Source of the DNA: an uncultured Bacilli bacterium | Lineage (GTDB): Bacteria > Bacillota_I > Bacilli_A > RF39 > UBA660 | DNA: 64,000 nt | NCBI GenBank assembly: GCA_934168275.1 | Contig: CAKPNA010000007.1 | Location: forward strand, 5,993 to 69,992 | Direction of reading: 5' to 3' | In this document: piece by piece, positions 44,149-53,004 of the stretch | Numbering within the stretch: the first letter of the stretch is position 1 | Layout: every line of letters starts with the position of its first letter | The notes under the pieces: model-generated | The model's input: only the letters and a program-made list of their open reading frames with translations | Told to the model about the DNA's origin: nothing | The model's database searches: none | Translations under genes and position numbers: made by a program

Positions 44149-44517
44149 ATGAAAAAAATATTTGTTCTAGTAATATTAACACTATGTCTAACAGCTTGTG
44201 GTGATAAAGGATATAAAATTATCACATCCACAGAGGCTCAAGATTTATTAAAAAATGATGCCATATTAATTGATGTAAGGAGTGCCGAAGAATATAGCGA
44301 ATTCTATATTAAAGACTCAATTAATGTCCCATTAGATAACATCCAAGAATTACCTGATTTAATTGAAGATAAAGAGACAGTCATAATTCTATATTGCGAA
44401 ACAGGTGAAAGAAGTAAAGAAGCTGCTAAAGAATTAGTTAAATTAGGCTATAAAAATTTATATAGTTTAGATGGTGGATTAATTAACTGGGGCTATGGCG
44501 TAGAAGAAGGTGCTTAA
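44149..44517 (+). CDS. Rhodanese-domain lipoprotein
   Basis: 122 residues. A lipoprotein signal peptide with lipobox LTAC (Cys17) is followed by one rhodanese domain. The active-site loop is CETGERS with Cys83, and ILIDVRSAEEYSEFYIKDSINVPL is the usual N-terminal block. Such extracellular single-domain rhodaneses may act as sulphurtransferases or redox carriers; the acceptor is unknown. Begins six bases after ychF and shares one base with rlmB (TAATG). Confidence 0.88.
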   Translation: MKKIFVLVILTLCLTACGDKGYKIITSTEAQDLLKNDAILIDVRSAEEYSEFYIKDSINVPLDNIQELPDLIEDKETVIILYCETGERSKEAAKELVKLGYKNLYSLDGGLINWGYGVEEGA

Positions 44518-45227
44518 TGTATATCTATGGTAAAAATGTTGCAAAAGAAAAACTAAAACACCCAACAGATGTTGTTCAAGTATATCTAAGTTCGAAATTT
44601 AAAGATAAAGAAATAGAAGACTTACTAGCTGCATCTAAAATAAAAACAACATATTTAAATAATAAAATAATGGATAATAAAGTAAATGGATTACACCAAG
44701 GAATAATAATTGAAGTATCTGATATTAAAACATATAATCTTGACATAATAAAAAACGTTACTAGTAAAAATCCCGTTATTGTTATGTTAGATCACCTAGA
44801 GGACCCTCATAACTTTGGTGCTATTATAAGAACATCTTATGCTTTAGGAATAGATGCAATAATTATTCCTAACGACCGAAGTGTCGATATCACACCAACC
44901 GTTGTCAAAACATCAGCCGGAGCAGTTTACAATATTCCAATTATCAAAGTACCAAATCTTACAAATACAATCGAGAAACTAAAAAAAGAAGGCTACTGGA
45001 TTGTGGGAACTGACATGCAAGGAGATAATTATTGTGAATTAAAATATGATATGCCAACTTGTCTAATAATTGGAAACGAAGGTAAAGGAATGAGTAAGAT
45101 AGTTAAAAATAACTGTGATTATTTAGTATCTATCCCTATGGAAGGCCAAATAGATAGCCTAAACGCTTCCGTATCATGTGGAATTATTTTATCAGAAATA
45201 AAAAGACAAAGGAGAAATAGTGAATAA
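44517..45227 (+). CDS. rlmB: 23S rRNA (guanosine(2251)-2'-O)-methyltransferase RlmB-like
   Basis: 236 residues, SpoU-type SPOUT enzyme with an N-terminal substrate domain (MYIYGKNVAKEKL). Catalytic motifs: LDHLEDPHNFGAIIRTSYA (motif 1), IIGNEGKGMS (motif 2) and SLNASVSCGIILSE (motif 3). It methylates the ribosomal P-loop guanosine. In Bacilli rlmB precedes yacP and sigH; here the sigma factor follows directly, overlapping by eight bases. Confidence 0.9.
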   Translation: MYIYGKNVAKEKLKHPTDVVQVYLSSKFKDKEIEDLLAASKIKTTYLNNKIMDNKVNGLHQGIIIEVSDIKTYNLDIIKNVTSKNPVIVMLDHLEDPHNFGAIIRTSYALGIDAIIIPNDRSVDITPTVVKTSAGAVYNIPIIKVPNLTNTIEKLKKEGYWIVGTDMQGDNYCELKYDMPTCLIIGNEGKGMSKIVKNNCDYLVSIPMEGQIDSLNASVSCGIILSEIKRQRRNSE

Positions 45228-45801
45228 CGACGATATTGAATTAGTTTTACAAGCCCAAGAAAATGATGAAGATGCTAAAAATTATTTATATCAAAAATAT
45301 CATCCATTATTAGAAAAGAAAAGTTATGAAATATATAAATTATTGCAAAATAAAGGTATTGAAATAAATGATGTTTATCAGGAATTATTATTGATCTTTG
45401 AAATGGCTATTAACGAATACGATCCAGAAAAAGATGCAAGTTTTTATACATTTCTTAACATTTGCCTAAAAAATAAAAACAATAATCTAATAGCCCGCCA
45501 TAATAATAATCGAAATAAAATACTAAATGAATCAATATCTATGGAAAGTGTTGAAAATATTGATACTAATCATGCTAGTAGAAAGTTAGAAGAAGAATTT
45601 TTCGATGGTGAAAGCACTAAAGAATTATATAGTAAAATAAAAGAACACCTAACTAGCCAAGAATATGAAGTATTTTGCTTAAAAGCGGATAATATTCCCA
45701 TAAAAGAAATAGCTAAAAGATTAAATAAAGATACTAAAACAATCTATAATGCTTTACAGCGAATAAAATTAAAAGTAAAAGATATAATAAAAGAAGAATA
45801 A
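45220..45801 (+). CDS. sigH: Sigma-70 family factor, SigH-like
   Basis: 193 residues with region 2 (NYLYQKYHPLLEKKSYEIY...DVYQELLLIFEMAINEYDPEKDASFYTFLNICLKNK) and a C-terminal region 4 HTH (TSQEYEVFCLKADNIPIKEIAKRLNKDTKTIYNALQRIK). Size and position after rlmB match SigH, the transition-state sigma factor that starts sporulation; spoIVA and spoVIF in this window support it. GTG start with AAAGGAGAAATA before it. The sequence is diverged, so another alternative sigma factor is possible. Confidence 0.8.
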   Translation: MNNDDIELVLQAQENDEDAKNYLYQKYHPLLEKKSYEIYKLLQNKGIEINDVYQELLLIFEMAINEYDPEKDASFYTFLNICLKNKNNNLIARHNNNRNKILNESISMESVENIDTNHASRKLEEEFFDGESTKELYSKIKEHLTSQEYEVFCLKADNIPIKEIAKRLNKDTKTIYNALQRIKLKVKDIIKEE

Positions 45802-45826
45802 CAATATTTGGAAACTTCTTTTTTAA
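45789..45826 (+). terminator. Terminator of the ychF-rlmB-sigH run with the stop in its loop
   Basis: AAAAGAAG (45789-45796) / CTTCTTTT (45815-45822), 18-base loop containing the sigH TAA (45799-45801), then T. Confidence 0.6.
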
Positions 45827-45847
45827 TGTCAAAAATATAAATAAATG

Positions 45848-45856
45848 TGTTATAAT
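45848..45856 (+). promoter_or_regulatory. Extended -10 promoter of uvrA
   Basis: TGTTATAAT (TATAAT 45851-45856), weak -35. No LexA-type CGAAC or GAAC box is visible. Confidence 0.5.
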
Positions 45857-45880
45857 ATCACATCAAGGAGAAGTGAAATA

Positions 45881-48691
45881 ATGGATAAAATAATAATTAA
45901 AGGTGCTAGAGAAAATAATTTAAAGAATATTGATGTAGAAATACCTAAAAACAAATTAGTTGTTATCACCGGAGTATCAGGTTCGGGAAAAAGTTCATTA
46001 GCTTTTGATACAATATATGCTGAAGGGCAAAGAAGATATGTTGAGAGTCTATCTTCCTATGCTAGACAATTTTTAGGAGCTACTGAAAAACCACTAGTAG
46101 ATAGTATTGAAGGATTATCACCATCAATTAGTATTGATCAAAAAACTACTAATAAAAATCCTCGTTCAACTGTTGGTACTACAACTGAAATATATGATTA
46201 TTTAAGATTATTATTTGCTAGAATTGGTACTCCATATTGTCCAACTCACAAAGTTCCTATTACATCTCAAAGTGTTGAAGAAATGACAGATAAAGTACTA
46301 AGTCTTGAAGAAAATACTAAAATAATGATATTATCTCCCATAGTTAGAGGAGAAAAAGGAACATTTAAAGACTTACTAGAAGACTTAAGAAAAGATGGCT
46401 ATATCCGTGCTAAAATAGATGGTGAAATAACAGACTTAGTCAGTGATATTAACCTCGAAAAAAATAAAAAACATAACATCTCTGTTGTAATAGATAGATT
46501 AATAATTAAAGAAGGTATTAGAAGTAGAGTATACGACTCAATAGAAACATCAACGAAATTATCTAAAGGTAAAGTTATAATTGATGTCGTAGATAAAGAA
46601 GAAATGCTTTTAAGTGAAAATTTTGCTTGCCCTTATTGTGATTATTCACTAGAAGAATTAGAACCTCGTATCTTTTCTTTCAATGCCCCATATGGCGCTT
46701 GTGATGATTGTAAAGGACTAGGAGTAAAATATAAACTAGATATTGACTTAGTTATCCCTGATCGTACTAAATCAATTAACGAAGGTGCTATTAAAACAAT
46801 AAATATTGATGAAGAAAGTAGTATAACAAGAACCGAATTAGACTGTGTAAGTAAAAAGTATCATATTGATTTAGATAAACCAATAAAAGATTTAACCAAA
46901 GAAGAATTAAATATTATCTTATATGGTTCACCTGATATTATAGAGTTTAATTATACTGCTAAGAATGGTAATACAAGAAAAACAAAAGATTACTACGAAG
47001 GAATTATTACTAATCTTGAAAGAAGATATATTGAAACAAAAAGTTCTTGGATAAGAGAATGGATTGAAGGATATATGCGTGAGATACCATGCCCAACATG
47101 TAAGTCATCTCGTTTAAAACCAAGCGTTTTATCAGTTTTAATAAACAAAAAAAATATCTATGAAGTATCTTGTATGTCTATAAGAGACTTAAAAGAATTT
47201 ATTACTAACCTAAAATTAAATAAAGAACAACAAGAAATATCTGAAATTATTATCAAAGAAATACTAAATAGATTAAACTTCTTAATTAATGTTGGTCTTG
47301 ATTACTTAACATTAAGTAGAGGTGCCGGAACATTATCTGGAGGAGAAAGTCAAAGAATTAGACTAGCTACGCAAATAGGGTCAAGATTAACCGGAGTATT
47401 ATATGTTCTAGATGAACCAAGTATTGGACTTCATCAACGTGATAACCAAAAACTAATAAACTCATTATTAGAAATGCGTGATTTAGGAAACTCATTAATT
47501 GTTGTTGAACACGATACAGACACTATGTTAGCAGCAGATTATCTAATCGATATTGGACCAGAAGCCGGCGAGAATGGTGGACATCTAGTTGCCTGTGGAA
47601 CACCGGAAGAAGTTATGAAAAATGAAAATAGTTTAACCGGCAAATACTTAACCGGCAAATTAAAAATAGAAGTACCAAAAACAAGAAGAAAATTAACCGG
47701 CAAATATATTGAAATAAAAGGTGCTAAAGAAAATAACTTAAAAAATATCAATGTTAAAATTCCACTAGGAAGTTTCGTTTGTATAACTGGAGTATCAGGT
47801 TCCGGAAAAAGTTCCTTAATTAACGAAATATTATACAAGAAACTAGCAAGTACTATATATAATTCTAAAGATAAACCGGGATTATTTAAAGAAATAAAAG
47901 GTATTGATGAATTAGATAAAGTAGTCCAAATAACCCAAAATCCTATTGGACGTACTCCACGTAGTAATCCCGCTACTTATGTCGGAGTATTTGATGATAT
48001 AAGAGACATCTTTACAGAAACTAAAGAAGCTAAAATGAAAGGCTATGACAAAGGAAGATTTAGTTTCAATGTCAAAGGTGGTAGATGTGAAGCTTGTTGG
48101 GGGGATGGTGTTAAAAAGATAGAAATGCACTTCCTACCAGACGTCTATGTCCCATGTGAAGTATGTCATGGTACTAGATATAATAAAGAAACACTACAAA
48201 TCAAATACAAAGGGAAAAACATTTATGATGTTCTAGAAATGCGTGTTGATGAAGCAATAGAGTTCTTTGCCAACCATCCTAAAGTATTACACAAATTACA
48301 AACTTTAAAAGATGTTGGACTAGGCTATATTAAATTAGGCCAAAGTGCTACTACATTATCCGGAGGAGAAGCCGCTCGTGTTAAACTAGCCAAAGAATTA
48401 CAGAAAAAACCTACCGGAAAGAGTGTCTTTATTCTAGATGAACCAACAACCGGCTTACATTCTCACGATATTAAAAAATTATTAGTAATTTTGAACAGAA
48501 TTGTTGATAACGGAGATACAGTAATTGTTATCGAACATAATCTAGATGTTATTAAAGTAGCAGACTATATTATTGACTTAGGCCCTGAAGGTGGCGACTT
48601 AGGAGGAAAAGTAGTTGCCTGTGGAACACCTGAACAAATAACTAAAGTTGAAGCTAGCTACACTGGTAAATATTTAAAAACTGTTTTGTAA
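45881..48691 (+). CDS. uvrA: Excinuclease ABC subunit A
   Basis: 936 residues. Two ABC ATPase modules, each with a Walker A GVSGSGKSS, signatures LSGGESQRIRLA and LSGGEAARVKLA, and Walker B VLDEPSIGLH and ILDEPTTGLH. Zinc modules CPYC...CDDC and CEACWGDG...CEVC are intact (Trp in place of the Gln often found in CEACQGDG). UvrA finds bulky DNA damage for nucleotide excision repair; uvrB is not beside it. A Met 12 codons earlier is rejected because AAGGAGAAG fits the ATG at 45881. Confidence 0.97.
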   Translation: MDKIIIKGARENNLKNIDVEIPKNKLVVITGVSGSGKSSLAFDTIYAEGQRRYVESLSSYARQFLGATEKPLVDSIEGLSPSISIDQKTTNKNPRSTVGTTTEIYDYLRLLFARIGTPYCPTHKVPITSQSVEEMTDKVLSLEENTKIMILSPIVRGEKGTFKDLLEDLRKDGYIRAKIDGEITDLVSDINLEKNKKHNISVVIDRLIIKEGIRSRVYDSIETSTKLSKGKVIIDVVDKEEMLLSENFACPYCDYSLEELEPRIFSFNAPYGACDDCKGLGVKYKLDIDLVIPDRTKSINEGAIKTINIDEESSITRTELDCVSKKYHIDLDKPIKDLTKEELNIILYGSPDIIEFNYTAKNGNTRKTKDYYEGIITNLERRYIETKSSWIREWIEGYMREIPCPTCKSSRLKPSVLSVLINKKNIYEVSCMSIRDLKEFITNLKLNKEQQEISEIIIKEILNRLNFLINVGLDYLTLSRGAGTLSGGESQRIRLATQIGSRLTGVLYVLDEPSIGLHQRDNQKLINSLLEMRDLGNSLIVVEHDTDTMLAADYLIDIGPEAGENGGHLVACGTPEEVMKNENSLTGKYLTGKLKIEVPKTRRKLTGKYIEIKGAKENNLKNINVKIPLGSFVCITGVSGSGKSSLINEILYKKLASTIYNSKDKPGLFKEIKGIDELDKVVQITQNPIGRTPRSNPATYVGVFDDIRDIFTETKEAKMKGYDKGRFSFNVKGGRCEACWGDGVKKIEMHFLPDVYVPCEVCHGTRYNKETLQIKYKGKNIYDVLEMRVDEAIEFFANHPKVLHKLQTLKDVGLGYIKLGQSATTLSGGEAARVKLAKELQKKPTGKSVFILDEPTTGLHSHDIKKLLVILNRIVDNGDTVIVIEHNLDVIKVADYIIDLGPEGGDLGGKVVACGTPEQITKVEASYTGKYLKTVL

Positions 48692-48693
48692 AA

Positions 48694-48742
48694 TAAAAAG
48701 ATTTATAAAATGTATTAACTACATATCTATAAATCTTTTTTT
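48694..48742. terminator. Bidirectional terminator between uvrA and the CMP-kinase-like gene
   Basis: AAAAAGATTTATA (48695-48707) / TATAAATCTTTTT (48728-48740), A and T runs on both sides. The minus-strand stop (48719-48721) lies in the loop. Confidence 0.8.
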
Positions 48743-49276
48743 ATATCTATCTAAAATAATATCTGCCACTTCATCAGGAGTAATATAAGTAGTATCAATA
48801 ACTAAATCATAATTACTCATATCTAGATTATCAACATGATATAAAGTCTTATAACGAGTATTTTCTGAATGTTGCCTTTTTATCATATCTTGCTTTTGTT
48901 CTAAAACTGTATTAAAAGCTTCCGTTGCTTTTCTATTAGGATCATTAAAAGCCCTTCTAGCAGCCTCATCAAGATCTACTTTTAAATACACTTTAAAAGA
49001 ATCCGGAACAACATACCAACCAAGTCTAGCATCAATAATTAAATTATCATGATTTTTAGCATATTCTCTTGCACTTTCTTCAATACTTCTATCTATCTCT
49101 GGGTGCATATCAACATAATCACAAAATGCTGACACACTCATCCCTTTCTCTTTAGCCAAACTTCTAAAATATTCCCCATTTCTATAAATAGTATAATTAA
49201 GTTCTTTCTCTAAAATATTAGATACAGTTCCCTTACCACTACCTAAATCACCAGCTAATGTAATAATATTTCTCAT
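48719..49276 (-). CDS. Cytidylate-kinase-like P-loop kinase
   Basis: 185 residues. P-loop GDLGSGKGT (9-17) and the compact single-domain layout resemble the short archaeal-type CMP kinases and the cytidylate-kinase-like family (about 180-200 residues) rather than bacterial Cmk. The segments FRSLAKEKGMSVSAF and IIDARLGW are typical. A lid Arg-rich helix (EAARRAFNDPNR) is present. A nucleotide kinase role is likely; the substrate is not certain. The frame opens 17 codons upstream, but GAGGTGA fits the ATG at 49276. Confidence 0.8.
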   Translation of the reverse strand: MRNIITLAGDLGSGKGTVSNILEKELNYTIYRNGEYFRSLAKEKGMSVSAFCDYVDMHPEIDRSIEESAREYAKNHDNLIIDARLGWYVVPDSFKVYLKVDLDEAARRAFNDPNRKATEAFNTVLEQKQDMIKRQHSENTRYKTLYHVDNLDMSNYDLVIDTTYITPDEVADIILDRYKKRFIDM

Positions 49277-49326
49277 ATATTCACCTCTATTAGTATCAAG
49301 TATATCATTAAAAAAATAATATATCA

Positions 49327-49355
49327 ATGAAATATTTTAATAATTATGGTATAAT
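49327..49355 (+). promoter_or_regulatory. Promoter of the zinc-ribbon / nuclease / tex run
   Basis: ATGAAA (49327-49332), 17-bp spacer, TGGTATAAT (TATAAT 49350-49355). Confidence 0.6.
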
Positions 49356-49381
49356 ACATGTAAGGATAGAGAGGGAAAATT

Positions 49382-50053
49382 ATGAAATTAGAGTTTGGTA
49401 GATGTCCAAAATGTCAAAGTATTATTGAATTAAATAGTAATAAAATATTTATTTGCCCATATTGTGAAGAAAAAATAACTAAAGAGGATGCTAAAAATAA
49501 TTTAGATTCAGAACTAAATGATAAAATAATTGCTAGTCAAATAACAGAAACCATTAACAAGGCCAAAAAAGAACAAGAAAAAGGCAACTATTTAGAAGCA
49601 AGTAAACTATATCATGAAGTCATATCCATAAATCCATATAATATTGAATCATATATTGGACTTATTATCACAAAAACGGATAACTTTACTAAAAAACCAA
49701 TTATAAAAAATTGCACATTAGAAACAGTAAATATTAAAGAACTAGAAAAAATTATTGAAATATTATCAAAATTAAGTAAAGATGAATACTCTGATTTTAT
49801 AAATCAAACAAAACTATATATTGATAACTATCGTAAAATGGTTGAAGAAGTAGAAGACAATACTCTGTATATCAAACTAAAAATGTTAAATGAAGATAAT
49901 AATAAAGAAAAAGAAATAAAGAACCCTTATGTCAAAAAGATTCTCTATATTCTATGTCTTATTATATCTATTATTATCTTTGTAATCGAACCAATATATG
50001 GCTTTATATTTTTAATAATATCATCAATTACAATTGGATTATTAAAAAAGTAG
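49382..50053 (+). CDS. Zinc-ribbon, TPR-like and two-helix membrane protein
   Basis: 223 residues. N-terminal zinc ribbon CPKC...CPYC (Cys8, Cys11, Cys25, Cys28), then a helical region of which residues 58-95 look like a TPR (AKKEQEKGNYLEASKLYHEVISINPYNIESYIG), and two closely spaced membrane helices at 185-220. The N-terminal part is therefore cytoplasmic. This layout is common among unassigned Firmicute proteins. First gene of a run leading to a nuclease and tex. Function unknown. Confidence 0.7.
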   Translation: MKLEFGRCPKCQSIIELNSNKIFICPYCEEKITKEDAKNNLDSELNDKIIASQITETINKAKKEQEKGNYLEASKLYHEVISINPYNIESYIGLIITKTDNFTKKPIIKNCTLETVNIKELEKIIEILSKLSKDEYSDFINQTKLYIDNYRKMVEEVEDNTLYIKLKMLNEDNNKEKEIKNPYVKKILYILCLIISIIIFVIEPIYGFIFLIISSITIGLLKK

Positions 50054-50067
50054 TTAGGAGATAAAAT

Positions 50068-50775
50068 ATGGCAAGAAGAAGTAAAAAGAAAAATCATTTA
50101 TTATGGATTGTTTATCTATTAATAGTATGTTTAATTGGTTATTATACTCAAAATCAATTAAATAATACTTACAGTATTCCATCATATGTTATTGAAAATA
50201 TTCCCGAATATGATGGCCAAGATTATGTCTATATCAATAATAATGAACCATATTTTACTACTGAAGACCTATCTACATCATCATTTGAACACTATAGTGA
50301 TTTAGATTATTTAGGAAGATGTGGCATAGCATACGCTAATATTAGTATTGACCTAATGCCTGCTAGTGAAAGAGAAAGTATTGGTATGATTAAACCAAGC
50401 GGTTGGCATACTATAAAATATGATATCATTAGTGGTAAATATTTATATAATAGATGTCATTTAATAGGATACCAACTAACCGGCGAGAATGCTAACGAAA
50501 AGAATTTAATTACTTGTACAAGACAAATGAATACTAGTACCATGGTTAAATTTGAAAATTCTGTTGCTAATTATATCAAAAAGACTAATAACCATGTCTT
50601 ATATCGCGCTACACCAATATTTAAAGATGATAACTTACTAGCAAGTGGTGTTGAATTAGAAGCCCTATCCGTCGAAGATAATGGCGTAGGTATAAAGTTT
50701 AATGTCTTTATTTATAATGTTCAAGAAGGAATAGAAATAGACTATAAAACAGGGGACAGTCAACTAATAAAGTAG
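50068..50775 (+). CDS. Membrane-anchored DNA/RNA non-specific endonuclease (EndA/NucA type)
   Basis: 235 residues. Signal anchor at about 11-27, then a beta-beta-alpha-metal nuclease domain. The active-site segment is LYNRCHLIGYQLTGENANEK, with His131 as general base in RCHL (DRSHL or DRGH in relatives) and downstream Asn for the metal. Streptococcal EndA of this family degrades incoming DNA during competence or extracellular DNA for nutrition. No competence genes are nearby, so a scavenging or surface role is equally possible. AGGAG SD. Confidence 0.85.
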   Translation: MARRSKKKNHLLWIVYLLIVCLIGYYTQNQLNNTYSIPSYVIENIPEYDGQDYVYINNNEPYFTTEDLSTSSFEHYSDLDYLGRCGIAYANISIDLMPASERESIGMIKPSGWHTIKYDIISGKYLYNRCHLIGYQLTGENANEKNLITCTRQMNTSTMVKFENSVANYIKKTNNHVLYRATPIFKDDNLLASGVELEALSVEDNGVGIKFNVFIYNVQEGIEIDYKTGDSQLIK

Positions 50776-50790
50776 AAAGAAGGATACACA

Positions 50791-52959
50791 ATGAATGAAT
50801 TTATCATAAAAGAAATAGCTAATGAATTAAATATAAAAGTAAGTCAAGTAGAAAACACTTTAAAATTATTAAGCGAAGGAAATACTATTCCATTTATTGC
50901 TCGATATCGAAAAGAAATAACAGGTTCTTTAGATGAAGAACAAATAAGAAGTATTAATACTGTCTATGATTATCAAGTAAATCTAGCTAAAAGAAAAGAA
51001 GACGTTATTAGATTAATCGACGAAAAAGGTTTGTTAACTGATGAAATAAAAGATAGTATTTTAAAATGCACTAAATTAGTAGAAGTAGAAGACTTATATC
51101 GACCATATAAAGAAAAGAAAAAGACCAAAGCCACAGACGCAATTAATAATGGCCTAGAGCCCCTAGCCAAAATAATAATGAGTTTTCCACTTAAAATAGA
51201 TATTGAAAGTACATGTACTAAATATCTAAATGACAAGGTAAAAACTACGGAAGAAGCCATAACGGGTGCTAAATATATTATTGCAGAATGGATAAGTGAT
51301 AATGCAAGTTATCGTAAATGGTTAAGAAACTATATCTATAATACCGGTACTATTAAATCTAAAATAAAGAAAAACGCTATTGATGAAACTAAAGTATATG
51401 AAATGTATTATGACTATAGTGAAAAGATTAAATACGCCAAACCACATCGTATCTTAGCAATGAATAGGGGAGAAAAAGAAAATGTTCTATCTATTAGTAT
51501 AGAAGTCGATACTGACTATATAATTAATCACTTAAAAGAAAAAATAATTAAAAACAAAGATTCTATCTGTGCTAATATCGTAAATGATGCTATTATTGAT
51601 AGTTATAAAAGATTAATATTCCCATCCGTAGAAAGAGAAATAAGAAGCGATTTAAAAGAAACTGCTGAAACGGGTGCTATCGATATTTTTGGAACTAACT
51701 TAGAAAACTTATTACTAACTCCACCAATGAAAGAAAAAATAGTATTAGGATTAGACCCTGCTTACCGAACAGGTTGTAAACTAGCTGTTGTAGATAGTAC
51801 ATCAAAAGTATTAAATATTAGCGTTATCTATCCACATGAACCAAAGAATATGTGGGCAGAATCTAAAGAAAAAATAAAAGAATTAATAAAGAAATATAAT
51901 GTTGATATAATTGCTATTGGTAATGGAACAGCCTCAAGAGAAAGTGAAAAATTAGTAGCTGAAGTTATTCACGAATATACAGATAAAAAAGTAGAATATA
52001 TAATTGTAAGTGAAGCAGGCGCTAGTGTTTATTCAGCAAGTAAATTAGCTATTTCAGAATTTCCTGATTTACACGTTGAAGAAAGAAGCGCTATAAGTAT
52101 TGCTAGAAGACTTCAAGACCCACTAAATGAACTAGTTAAAATAGATAGTAAAAGTATTGGCGTTGGTCAATATCAACATGATGTTAACGAAAAGAATCTA
52201 AACGATAAACTAGACTTTGTTGTCAGTAAAGTAGTTAATAATGTTGGTGTAAATCTTAATACTGCTAGCGGTTTTATTCTAAAATATATTTCCGGACTTA
52301 CTAAAACAGTAATTAATAATATCATAACTTATCGTGAAGAACATGGTAAATATAATAATCGTGAAGATTTAAAGAAAGTTAAAGGCGTTTCGGATAAAGT
52401 ATATGAACAATCTATTGGTTTCTTAAGAATTGTTGATGGCACTAACCAACTAGATAAAACTCCAATTCACCCTGAAAGTTATAGCATTACCATGAAATTA
52501 TTAAATGATTTAGATAGTAGTATCTCTGATATAGGCAGTCAGAAGTTAATTGATAAATTAGATAAACTTAATATTGAAGAATATGCTACTAAAAATAATG
52601 TTGATAAGTATACTATTGAAGACATCGTAAAATGTTTACAACAACCAAATCGTGATTATCGTGATGATTATCCCAAACCAATATTAAAAAGCGATATCTT
52701 AAAATTAGAAGATTTAACTGTTGGTATGCAACTAGAAGGTACTGTTAGAAATGTTGTTGACTTCGGAGCATTTGTGGATATTGGCTTAAAAAACGATGGT
52801 CTTGTTCATATATCAAAATTAACAGACAAATATATAAAACACCCAACAGATGTTGTCAATGTCGGTGATATCGTAACGGTTTATGTTGATGAAATATATA
52901 AAGATAAAAACAAAGTAAGCTTAACAATGATAAAACCAAATATTAGTGTAAATAACTAA
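50791..52959 (+). CDS. tex: Tex-family S1 RNA-binding protein
   Basis: 722 residues, standard Tex length. Order: Tex N-terminal helices (IPFIARYRKEITGSLDEEQIR), YqgF-like domain (GLDPAYRTGCKLAVVD), helix-hairpin-helix (ASGFILKYISGLTKTVINNI), and a C-terminal S1 domain (GTVRNVVDFGAFVDIGLKNDGLVHIS). Tex binds nucleic acid and affects transcription and ribosome function; its exact role is unsettled. AGAAGGAT SD. The stop is in the 3' arm of the terminator. Confidence 0.95.
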   Translation: MNEFIIKEIANELNIKVSQVENTLKLLSEGNTIPFIARYRKEITGSLDEEQIRSINTVYDYQVNLAKRKEDVIRLIDEKGLLTDEIKDSILKCTKLVEVEDLYRPYKEKKKTKATDAINNGLEPLAKIIMSFPLKIDIESTCTKYLNDKVKTTEEAITGAKYIIAEWISDNASYRKWLRNYIYNTGTIKSKIKKNAIDETKVYEMYYDYSEKIKYAKPHRILAMNRGEKENVLSISIEVDTDYIINHLKEKIIKNKDSICANIVNDAIIDSYKRLIFPSVEREIRSDLKETAETGAIDIFGTNLENLLLTPPMKEKIVLGLDPAYRTGCKLAVVDSTSKVLNISVIYPHEPKNMWAESKEKIKELIKKYNVDIIAIGNGTASRESEKLVAEVIHEYTDKKVEYIIVSEAGASVYSASKLAISEFPDLHVEERSAISIARRLQDPLNELVKIDSKSIGVGQYQHDVNEKNLNDKLDFVVSKVVNNVGVNLNTASGFILKYISGLTKTVINNIITYREEHGKYNNREDLKKVKGVSDKVYEQSIGFLRIVDGTNQLDKTPIHPESYSITMKLLNDLDSSISDIGSQKLIDKLDKLNIEEYATKNNVDKYTIEDIVKCLQQPNRDYRDDYPKPILKSDILKLEDLTVGMQLEGTVRNVVDFGAFVDIGLKNDGLVHISKLTDKYIKHPTDVVNVGDIVTVYVDEIYKDKNKVSLTMIKPNISVNN

Positions 52960-52968
52960 TATTTTTTT
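52939..52968 (+). terminator. Intrinsic terminator of tex, overlapping the stop
   Basis: AATATTAG (52939-52946) / CTAATATT (52956-52963), 9-base loop, T run. The TAA is 52957-52959. Confidence 0.75.
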
Positions 52969-53004
52969 CATATTAAACCATAATAAATAAAGAAAAGGAG
53001 AAAT